Shown: positions 1 to 8,373 of the stretch, piece after piece
How the letters are laid out: every line of letters starts with the position of its first letter
Numbering within the stretch: position 1 is the stretch's first letter
NCBI GenBank assembly: GCA_036940085.1
Contig: JALLBK010000861.1
Span: forward strand, 1 to 10,854
Reading direction: 5' to 3'
DNA: 10,854 nucleotides
Source of the DNA: Discostella pseudostelligera
Taxonomy: Eukaryota; Bacillariophyta; Thalassiosirophyceae; Thalassiosirales; Thalassiosiraceae
Notes under the pieces: generated by a model
Told to the model about the DNA's origin: nothing
Databases searched by the model: none
Seen by the model: only the letters and a program-made list of their open reading frames with translations
Program-made: the position numbers and the translations under genes

Positions 1-307
1 TATCTTTCTTCAGATCCAAATAATTCGTTAAGATCTTTCGAGCTTGAAGAGTGGACACATCATTGTTGTATTGTTGTCTTCCCGCCACGGGCGACGGACG
101 GATGGGATTCTCGCTCAACCAACCAACACTTGAACAAGAAGTGGCGCCACCATTGGCGGCCGCAGACTAGAGATAAATACCATAGGAGACGGCCGCCATT
201 CGATCACTCGACGAAGGCAGACGGACGGCAAACACCATCTACTACTTACTCCCACACCCGGCGGTCTCTATCTCTGGCAGCAGTAATAACTCTCATCGGC
301 AGCGATC
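1..307 (+). promoter_or_regulatory. Upstream region and probable 5' leader of the DHX37-like gene
   Basis: No gene was recognised here. The stretch must contain at least part of the promoter or 5' untranslated leader of the helicase gene. An in-frame TAA at 287-289 lies just before the helicase ATG at 308, so the coding region cannot extend upstream in this frame. A short upstream reading frame of 22 codons runs from an ATG at 102 to a TAG at 168-170; it would matter only if transcription starts before 102. No convincing TATA box or other core promoter element could be fixed. Confidence 0.4.
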
Positions 308-3300
308 ATGAGGAGATCAAAGAGCAACCCAGCGAAATATGCACGTAATTACCGCAAGATTTCTCAGCGGCACATGACGGGAGGTGGCGACGACGGCAGC
401 AGTAACAATAACAAGGGTCGATTGGACGAGGAAGCCAAGGAGAAGAAACGATTAGAATCTATTTTACTTCAATCCGAGCAGACGTGGAAGCGCGGTCTTG
501 CGGAGAAGAGTGGTCGCAAAGATGACGAGAAGAAAATATCGTCGCCAACAGATGCCAACAACAACAACAACAACAAGGCAGATAATACCTTTGCAGGCAC
601 ACAACCTGATGAATGTGGTGATGACATGCTATCACTCCTCTCGCCAGAACTACGTGCGCAATTTTCGGGAATGGGCGACAATACCCTCCTCATCTTACCC
701 AGTAAAAAGAAGAAGCCAAAGACTACACAGACGAAAGCACTACCGCCATTGACACCCGAAGAAATCAAGGCTGCCAAGACCATGTACAAAAATACACAAC
801 GAAAGCTACAGCAATTGGAACATCGGAGGCAGCAGAAGGAACTACGTAGTGGGTTGTACAAGCAGTTGGAAGAGCATACGTTGCTGCAACAACAAAAACC
901 GCAACATCTTGCGTTGACGAACAATGAGGAGGGGGGGGCTGGCAGATCGGCTAGTACTGCAGGCGCTGACAATAATTGCAACAATGCATCCTCCAGAAAT
1001 AATACTGCACTTCCTACTATCAGCAGCCAACAGGCACAAAGTCTTCTCCTTAAAAGCTCCGAACTAGGCAAGAAACAAACAAAGAAAGAACGCCTGAAAC
1101 AACTCCGTCGAAAGGAGGCATTGGGGATACAATTAACACAAGAAGAGATTGACCTATTGTATGTCAAGTATGATGCCCCTGCACTCGAGTCTTTCCCAGG
1201 ATTGGCATTGGTGGGAGGAGGAAGTAGTATTGATGATGCAAATAATGATGGTGATGGGGAACGTGGATCAGTGGCGAAGAAGCGAAGGAAAAACAAAGTG
1301 AAACGAAAAAGGGAGGATGATTATGACGACGACGACCAGCAGGTTGAGGACAAAAAGAGTGGCAGTGATGAATTCGACTGCTCTATTGGAAGGGAGGGAG
1401 ATCACGAGCAATCTGGATCTGGTTCTACCACAACCGAGCTACCGGCATCACATATGGATGCACAAGAGAAGATTATCAACCATGCGTCTTCTCCATCGAT
1501 TGAAAATTCTGCTGCAACATCGATCAACGGTGATGAACCCAAAGAAACAAAGCCAAACTTCTCTCAAATGATGTTTGCTAGTCTCACCTCCCTGAAAACG
1601 AAGACTGACACTCGCAATCAGGAACTAGCCACTGAAATGGCAACGAAGCAAGCAGAGGAGGAAGATATGGTTGCCAAATTAGAAGCGGAGGAACGCAAGA
1701 AACGAAAGGTATATGTCCCAACTGAAGTTCCCACGGTGTCGACAATTCACTTGATTGGGAAAGATGTCATATCTGAGAATGCAGATAAAGAATTAAATAA
1801 TGCACCTGACACGGAGAAACGCATCGTAGCAATGCACATCCACCGACCTGTCTCCATCGAGGCATCACGATATGATTTGCCCGTATCAGCCATGGAGTAC
1901 GAAATCATTGATGCGGTTCGGTCAAATGATTGCACCATTCTCTGTTCAGAGACCGGGAGTGGAAAGTCCACACAGGTGCCTCAATTTTTGTATGAGGCTG
2001 GTTTTAGCACGTCCGATTGGTGGCAGAGGCAGCAGCATACGCATGGTAGCGGCAAATGCAAAGACAAAGAATCGAATCCTTTGATTATTGGAATCACCCA
2101 ACCACGACGAGTTGCGGCGGTTTCTACCGCAAAGCGAGTATGTTATGAAATGGGACGCGGTGATGGACAATCCATCTCAAGCAATAATCTCGTTGCCTAC
2201 CAAACTCGGTACGAAACTGCCGGCCTTGGTCCGTCCACACGCGTCAAGTTCATGACCGATGGTATATTACTCCAAGAGATTCAATCAGATTTGCTACTAC
2301 GGAAATATGGTGCCATTGTTATTGATGAAGCTCATGAAAGGAATCTGAACACCGACGTTCTATTGGGCTTGTTGAGCTTGGCATTACCGCTTAGGAGAAG
2401 GGCGGCAGAGGAGGGATCCTTGTCGCCATTAAAGTTAGTGGTCATGTCGGCAACATTGCGTGTAGAGGATTTTACGAACAACTCTCGATTGTTCCCCGTG
2501 GGGGAAGATGGTGTGCAGCATAAACCAGCGCTAGTTACGATTACTGGGCGGACGCACCCAGTGTCGATTCATCATAGCAAGGTGACCGAGTTGGATAATT
2601 ACGGTGAGATTTGCGTTGCTATGCATCGCACTCAATTCGAAATTGCAGCATTCTCAATCTTAAATTTCTTCTTTATCATCTCACGTTGCTCTGCTGCATT
2701 ACCTCAGAAAAAGCGGCGGTGGATAAGGTGTGCAAAATTCATCGCAAATTACCCCCGGGTGGGATTCTCGTCTTCCTTACAGGGAAACAGGAGATTATTC
2801 GATGTGTAAATCGTCTCAAGCAGAAGCTGGGGTGCCAAAGTGGGAAAAAAGGCAACAACTCTGACAGAAAAGAATGTCCAGGAGAATGGTCGGATGTTAA
2901 TCAGTCAAATGGCGAGAACGCACTCGATGGCTTCCGCGACATGGATGATGAGGAAGTAGATGGTGATCTATTCCAACAGGAGGAGGACGATTATGATATC
3001 GATAATCTGGACTGTCTTGATCCGGTGGAAAATAATATCAGCAATTATGACGATGACAAGCGACCTAGGAAGGTGCAAATCCTTCCGCTATACTCAATGC
3101 TCTCCGCCGATGAGCAAGCCAAGGTATTTGCCCCTGTCCCTGACGATACACGTTTGATTGTCATTGCCACGAACATTGCCGAGACGAGTATCACCATTCC
3201 CGTAAGTTGACGTTTCAATGTTTATCGATTTTGTCATTAGGATACTTCTCTCTCAATTTGGATGAAAACCGAATGCACGCAGGGAATAGCATATGTTATC

Positions 3301-5043
3301 GATAGTGGACGACAGAAATGTCGAAATTATCACGCAGGAACTGGAGTAGCATCATACGATGTAATGTGGATTAGCAAGGCAGCGGCTGATCAAAGAGCGG
3401 GGAGAGCAGGTCGGACGGGACCTGGGCACTGCTACCGATTGTATTCGAGCAGTGTCTACTCGCGATACTTGGACGAATTCGCCATTCCCGAAGTATTAAC
3501 CAGGCCTTTGGAAGATATTGTTTTGGCAATGAAGGCAATGCACATCTCAAACGTCACCTCGTTCCCTTTCCCTACTGCACCCGAGCAGAGTCAGATCAAC
3601 GCGGCAGTAAGGTTGTTAGCAAATCTAGGCTGCGTCGATGTTTCTCGAGTCGAAGATCAAGGAGGAGATGGAATGATCACCTCTCTTGGGACAGCGGTCG
3701 CGAAGTTGCCACTGGGAGTTCGCTATGGCAAAATGCTCTTGGTGGCAGCTCAGGCGAATGTCCTCGACTACGCTATTGTTCTTGTTGCAGTGCTGTCTGA
3801 GGCCACTCCATTTGTTGATCACACTGAGCATATTGCTGACGATGATGTATCTAAATCGAATATGGAAGAATTGAAAGGAATGGATGAATTTGATCAAACC
3901 TTACAGAAAGAAAAGGAACGTAGACGTGAGATTAAGTCAAAGTGGATGCACGATGGAGGCGATATACTCGCAGCTGTGAAGGCCGTAGGCGCATATGCTT
4001 ACGCCGGTCGTGGTGCAGGTGGTAGCTCGGAGAAGGTGGCATGTCGTAAATTCTGCGAGGAAAACTGTCTTCATTTGGTAGTATTGCAACGCATATCAAA
4101 GATGAGGCTTCACTTGTGTAAGTTGGCGAAGACACGACTACCTCATGTAGGGGGTGTTGCGGCAGAGACGGGCAAGTATTTGAATTTTATGCCTCCGCCT
4201 AAGAAAATCCAGGAATGTCTATTACGACAGGCTATTGCATCTGGATTGCTTGATAACATTGCAAGGCGAGCCCAGCCGGGCTCATTATCTGCAGAATTTA
4301 GTGGCATCCCCCGTTCGGCATACTTATGCGGCAACCCATCCTTGAAAGAGCCCCTTTTCATTGATAACAACAGCGTAATGCACTCTAAGCTACCGGAATG
4401 GGTGTGCTTTGACTCAATTGTAAGAAAGACGAAGAAGGATGGGAGAACGATCGCCACAATGCAAAAGGTGACTCCCGTTGATGCTGAATGGATAGCCGGA
4501 GTTTGTCATGGGAGCAACCTGATGCAGCTTGGAGCTGCCCTCGCGAGTCCTGCTCCTCGATATGTAAAGGAGAAGGATTCTATCCAATGTGCGGTAGAAA
4601 CCAAGTTTGGTGGGCATGGATGGGAAATTCCACCATGCTTTGTGGACATGTTCGACCTACTCCAGAATCAGGGTATCAATAACCAGAGGATACAAAGCTC
4701 GGCAGTAATAAAAGATGACTCCTTTCGTTGGTTTGCAAGATTCTTGCTTGAGGGCAAAGTGCTTCCTGAACTATCCAGTCTTCTACCATTGCTGAATGAT
4801 GAGCCGGCAATAATCACAAGGCGTAAACCGATGAAAAAGGTTGTGGCTATTGTGTCGACACTGTCAGATGCTGGCGTGGATAGTGCCGCGGCCCTCCAGA
4901 AACATTGGGCAGAAAAGGATGATAAATTCTTGTTCAAGGCGATCAGGCCTTGGGTAATTCAAGACAGTGCAGAAGATGCTAAGCGAATATGGATAACCGT
5001 GGTAAAGTCCAATGTGAAATTGTGGAGAGACGAGAGAGCGTGA
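308..5043 (+). CDS. DHX37: DEAH-box RNA helicase, DHX37/Dhr1 (Ecm16) family; three exons
   Basis: Exons 308-2603, 2708-3201 and 3283-5043 join to 4551 bp, or 1516 residues plus TGA. In the known family this ATPase displaces U3 snoRNA from pre-18S rRNA during nucleolar small-subunit assembly, with Utp14 as activator; that role here is inferred from similarity. Motifs seen: GSGKST at 550-555, TQPRRVAA from 597, DEAH at 673-676, SAT at 714-716, FLTG at 788-791, ATNIAETSITIP at 919-930 and QRAGRAGRTG at 967-976. HA2/winged-helix, OB-fold and the DHX37-type C-terminal tail follow to the end. The N-terminal ~500 residues are low-complexity (poly-Asn near 85, basic cluster KKRRKNKVKRKR at 324-335, then an acidic run), fitting nuclear targeting. 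An acidic insert (about 808-886) splits RecA2, as in other DHX37 proteins, and a ~25-residue insert lies at 567-592. It is longer than yeast and human homologues (about 1150-1270), mostly through the N-terminus. The ATG at 308 is first in frame after a TAA at 287; Met23 is an alternative start. Confidence 0.95.
2604..2707 (+). other. Intron 1 of the DHX37-like gene (phase 1, 104 bp)
   Basis: The donor is ACG|GTGAGA and the acceptor is CCTCAG|AA, preceded by a pyrimidine-rich stretch (TTTCTTCTTTATC and later CTCTGCTGC). Removing it joins the two reading frames, rebuilds a split Glu codon (residue 766) and yields the junction LDNY-E-KAAVDKVCKIHR. That matches the family's conserved region before the FLTG motif. 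Without splicing, the first exon frame runs into a stop at 2807-2809. Confidence 0.93.
3202..3282 (+). other. Intron 2 of the DHX37-like gene (phase 0, 81 bp)
   Basis: The donor is CCC|GTAAGT, a near-perfect 5' splice site, and the acceptor is ACGCAG|GGA. Splicing joins ATNIAETSITIP directly to GIAYVIDSGRQK, the exact continuity expected across helicase motif V. The intron carries an in-frame TGA at 3208-3210 and also an ATG at 3262 in the exon 3 frame, which could mislead automatic gene models into starting a new protein there. Confidence 0.95.
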
Positions 5044-5551
5044 GATTTGTGAAGGGGCCAAGATAAACATTCTCCACTCCGCCTTGTACCATTACCTCTT
5101 CAAATGTATCTGTTTCTACCGCCAGATCCGCTGAATGCGAACATTGCGTACAATGACTGGATAGTTGTCGAACACCCTATTCTGCCGCAACTCCTTTGAT
5201 AGACGTTACTCTATTCATGTCCTACGTGATTTAGTTTTAAATGCAATAGTATGACAATTATTAGGCCTAACTTAAAACACTGTATGTGTCCTCACTGGAT
5301 TCGGATGTATATCTCTAGAGGCCCATGTCTCTCCTGCTCATCCTCCTCATCCATGACCGTGTCATAGCACTTTCATCACCTTCATTGGCATTGTCATATT
5401 TTTTGCCAATGCAATGCCATTCACCATTATTGTCAACATCATCATCGGCTCTTTTGTAAGAATAAGTTCCTCCTGCTTTAGAACTTATGGATTGTATCTT
5501 CCGCGTGCTTGATAGCCTCCTCCAGGGATGGATGGCGGTATCCCAAAGAGG
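5044..5551 (+). other. 3' flank of the helicase gene; no gene recognised
   Basis: About 500 bp follow the helicase stop. The first part presumably includes its 3' untranslated region, but no canonical AATAAA was seen and the polyadenylation site cannot be placed. A small inverted repeat, CATTGGCA at 5383-5390 with TGCCAATG at 5404-5411 and a 13-bp loop, lies just before the minisatellite and resembles the palindromic core of that array. The short open frames on either strand show no recognisable protein. Confidence 0.45.
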
Positions 5552-6326
5552 GTGATAGGAAGTGGCAATGGCCATTGCCACATCAAAGAGCTAGTTGATA
5601 GAGCGTGACAATGACCAGCCATTGCCATCTCAAAGAGCAAATAGATGGTGCTAGGAAGTGTCAATGACCAGCCATTGTCATAAAGATATACCAGCACTCC
5701 TAATTCCATAACATGCTGCCTGCACACAATTGGTTTAGATGCAACAATGGACTTTGAGGTGGCAATGACCGGCCATTAAGAACATGATCTCAGAGAGCAA
5801 GAAGCATAGGGTGAGGATAGGAAGTAACTATGACCAACCATGATAGAGGGTGACAATAACCAGCCATTTCCATCTCAATGAGAAAGCATAGAGTGACAGG
5901 AAGTGGCAATGATGGCTCAAAGAGCTAGCTGATAGATGGTGACAATGACCAACCATTGCCAATTCAAAGAGCAAGGAGCAACCATAGAGGGTGCTAGAAG
6001 TAGTGGCAATGACCAGCCATGATAGAGGGTGGCAATATGGACCAGCCATTGTCATTGCAAAGAGCAAGCTTATACATGCTACTAGGAAGTGGGAATAACC
6101 AATCATTGCCAACAAAGAGCTAGCTGGGCTGATAGAGGACGAGGGTTGAAATGACAACAGTCATCTTGCCATGATCAAGAAAGAGCTAGGTGATAGAGGG
6201 TGCTAGCAGGAAGTGGCAAGGATGACCAGCCATCATTGCCATGATCAAAGACTAGTTGATAGAGGGTGCTGACAAGACCAGCCATGATTGCCATCTCAAA
6301 GAGCAAGTAGCAAGCTTGCTCATCGT
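5552..6326. repeat. Degenerate minisatellite with a palindromic core
   Basis: Some 12-14 imperfect units were read by eye. Each combines parts of a common pattern: GATAGAGGGTG, then GCTAGGAAGTGGCAATGACC, then AGCCATTGCCATCTCAAAG, then AGCAAG or AGCTAG. Unit length varies from about 35 to 70 bp because blocks are dropped or duplicated, and a non-repeat spacer interrupts the array at about 5690-5760. Within many units TGGCAATG and CATTGCCA form an 8-bp inverted pair around a short ACCAGC-type loop. Open frames on the minus strand rich in MAMAGHCH-like residues are by-products of the repeat and not genes. The same array resumes after position 10668. Confidence 0.85.
5562..5581. repeat. Perfect 20-bp palindrome in the first minisatellite unit
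   Basis: GTGGCAATGGCCATTGCCAC reads identically on both strands. It corresponds to the common unit core with the loop bases lost, so the two 8-bp arms are brought together. No protein-binding role can be assigned from the sequence. Confidence 0.9.
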
Positions 6327-6366
6327 TGGGGCATGGCGCAACTTCCAATGTTTAAAATGTTACTTT
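6327..6366 (+). repeat. Left terminal inverted repeat of the element
   Basis: It starts with TGGGGCA and contains AATGTTTAAAATGTTA. It pairs with the inverted copy at the right end (10625-10661): 7 of 7 terminal bases match, the middle is weaker with about 2 gap bases, and 11 of 12 bases match in the inner TTTRAAATGTTA block. Alignment was done by eye. Confidence 0.7.
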
Positions 6367-6830
6367 TCTATTTCAAACATTATGAGCGATGACGCCTTCA
6401 GTACTAATTCTTACATGCATCCCTCTCTCCTTTCCTACTCCAGCAAGAAATGTTTGAAATAGTCAAAAAATAATGCTTGAAACGATATGAGAAGCTAGAT
6501 CAATTGTGCAAAATGGTATTGATTCCTCTGTAGAACTGGCACTGTCCTGGCAATGACTTCAATGTTTTAAGTGCTATTGTTTTTGATTGACATTAACGTT
6601 TGAAACGTTTTGGAGTCTGCCACCATCGGTACCAATTCCTATGAATGAGCAAACATTTGTGGCATTACAAAGAGTAACGTTTGAGATACAATGTTTGAAA
6701 GGTTACATGAGTTCACAAGCAACATCATATGTTCAATGAATTCCTACGAGGGACCAACATTAGTGTTGACAATCCAAGTAATGTTTTAAATACATTGTTT
6801 AAACGTTATCAATTACACACTTATCCCCAC
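6340..6830. repeat. Subterminal ~110-bp degenerate tandem repeat
   Basis: An AATTCCT-like landmark recurs at 6407, 6522, 6635 and 6740, giving spacings of 115, 113 and 105 bp. Each interval also carries copies of AAYGTTTGAAA: 6347, 6449, 6472, 6561, 6595, 6676, 6690 and 6780, with small variations. A perfect 14-bp inverted pair, CTATTTCAAACATT at 6368-6381 and AATGTTTGAAATAG at 6449-6462, lies in the first unit. The same word occurs at the other end of the element (10451-10462 and 10631-10641). Repeated subterminal words of this sort are often transposase-binding sites; that role is inference here. Confidence 0.7.
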
Positions 6831-7382
6831 ACGGATCACTCACACATTATCCCTTGAACATCATTTATCACTAGTCAGCCTCTCAATGAACCTGCCATTA
6901 TGAGCAATCTTCTCCTCTCCGTGGCAGGAACCCACATCCTTCCTGAATTGTTAGTATTCCCCTGCACTTCTTTCCAGTCTGACAATGACAGCCCAAAGAA
7001 TTCCTCCTTGTGATGGATAAAGCAACACCACCCACCAGAAAACCATGCACTTCATACACTTCTTACACTCCCAATAGGTTCTTAATCATCCACATACCTC
7101 ACAAATGTCTTTATTGTTTGAACTCCATAATGTTGCAAAATGACTTTGCACATCCTCAATTGTGTAACAGAATCAACCCTTTACTCATGCTGCCGTCAAG
7201 TTGTTCAGTGCCACCCCTGTGTCTGGAAAGGAGTCAGCTCTGCTCTCATCTTTTGCTGATAGATGTCATTTCTTATCTGCCTTTGAACTCTCCTCCCTGA
7301 ATTTATCATCACCAGAGTAGTGGTTGTCAATTGGAGCATATTCCATCATTTGTTCTGCTAATCAAAATCGAAATGCTGAGAA

Positions 7383-7665
7383 TGTCATCCTGTCCTTCTC
7401 TTTTACCTTTTAATCTGCATCCAACTCACCCTCACAGCATTCACAATACATGTCATAGCAAGCAATAACCCCCAGCAACAATGCATGCAAATAAGATGCA
7501 TGCCAAAACTTCCATGTGATATACCAGATCCCGGTATTCTGGATCATATGATCCTGTCATCCTGTCCTTCTCTTTTACCTTTTAATCTGCATCCAACTCA
7601 CCCTCACAGAATGCCAAAACTTCCATGTGATATACCAGATCCCGGTATTCTGGATCATATGATCC
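7383..7665. repeat. Tandem duplication (172-bp unit, second copy lacking 61 bp)
   Basis: Block A (55 bp, starting TGTCATCCTG) is at 7383-7437 and 7555-7609; block B (55 bp, starting ATGCCAAAAC) is at 7500-7554 and 7611-7665. Both pairs are identical at every base. The arrangement A-62 bp-B-A-1 bp-B shows that the 172-bp segment 7383-7554 was duplicated and that one copy then lost the 62-bp middle, leaving a single base. On the minus strand the complete copy (7554-7383) is the one that continues the transposase reading (WHASYLHALLLGVIACYDM), so the shortened copy at 7555-7665 is the extra one. Block B ends in the perfect palindrome GGATCATATGATCC. Confidence 0.95.
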
Positions 7666-8267
7666 AAAGAGTCAACACCAGAGTAATGTTTGAGGTAGAT
7701 CTCCCTTGCCTGATTCATCTCCACACCCCACTTCCTCTTCTGTGGTCCTTTTCTACCCCTACTTTTTTCAGTGACATACAATGACAGAGATGGCAAATTG
7801 TTCATGCCAGCAATGTTCGTAGATCCAGTTTATTGAAATGAAACCAATGTCTTGGTGCAGGCTTTTGTTGTTGCTGTCGATGCAACTTGCTTGATTGCAC
7901 AAATTGGATTCTGGTACCAAATTACCTTGCCTCTTGCATCACTACTATCCTTCTTCTCATGATGGAGATAAGGCTTGAGCCCATCATCTCCTGGTAGGCG
8001 ATCACGTCGACAAGTCAATGTTATTCCAAATCCTTGCAGTACAACAATGTACTCCATGACATGATCACCAGAGAAGTGATTATCGGCTTTGAAATTTGGT
8101 GGCAATGGAAAAATTTGCTTCTTTGGCACCATGTAAAATTCTGGGTTATTCTTAGTTGCTGCCAAGTTGCGAATCTGATCTGTAGACTATGTTGATGATG
8201 TACCGTCCTTGTGGGTGTCTGTGGATCATGTCTATCGAGATGGTTGTTTGTCCACCTTCTTGTAAGC

Positions 8268-8373
8268 CTGATGACAGCAATGGAGGAGTGACAATCGCAA
8301 TGCATTAGTTGTAAAATGGTTAGTTGAGGCAGCAACAACAAAGTACTATTGCACAACATTGCACAACACTCAC
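8268..8373 (-). other. Probable spliceosomal intron inside the transposase pseudogene (106 bp)
   Basis: On the minus strand the donor is AAAAAGG|GTGAGT (intron starts at 8373) and the acceptor is TCATCAG|GC (intron ends at 8268). Splicing keeps the frame and joins NKPVKKG to LQEGGQTTISIDM, whereas unspliced sequence is unrelated to the family. An alternative acceptor, AAG at 8258-8256, would join NKPVKK and GGQTT even more tightly and is also in frame. Size and signals resemble the helicase introns in this window. A random insertion with matching splice ends cannot be excluded. Confidence 0.7.

Noticed and set aside
469..1296. 275-codon open frame on the minus strand opposite exon 1
   Set aside because: It is the antisense shadow of the low-complexity helicase N-terminus (Ser/Leu/Cys-rich) and shows no recognisable domain.
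2604..2809. Extension of helicase exon 1 to the stop at 2807-2809
   Set aside because: The extra residues do not fit the family, whereas a GTGAGA...CAG intron restores the conserved continuation exactly.
3262..3282. Separate gene starting at the ATG at 3262
   Set aside because: The ATG lies in intron 2; the following sequence is the second half of the same helicase, starting mid motif V/VI region.
5315..6157. Minus-strand open frames rich in MAMAGHCH-type residues
   Set aside because: They are translations of the minisatellite unit and change frame between units; no protein family is suggested.
5552..6326. CRISPR array
   Set aside because: Repeat length and order vary, there are no uniform unique spacers, and the locus is in an intron-bearing eukaryotic genome.
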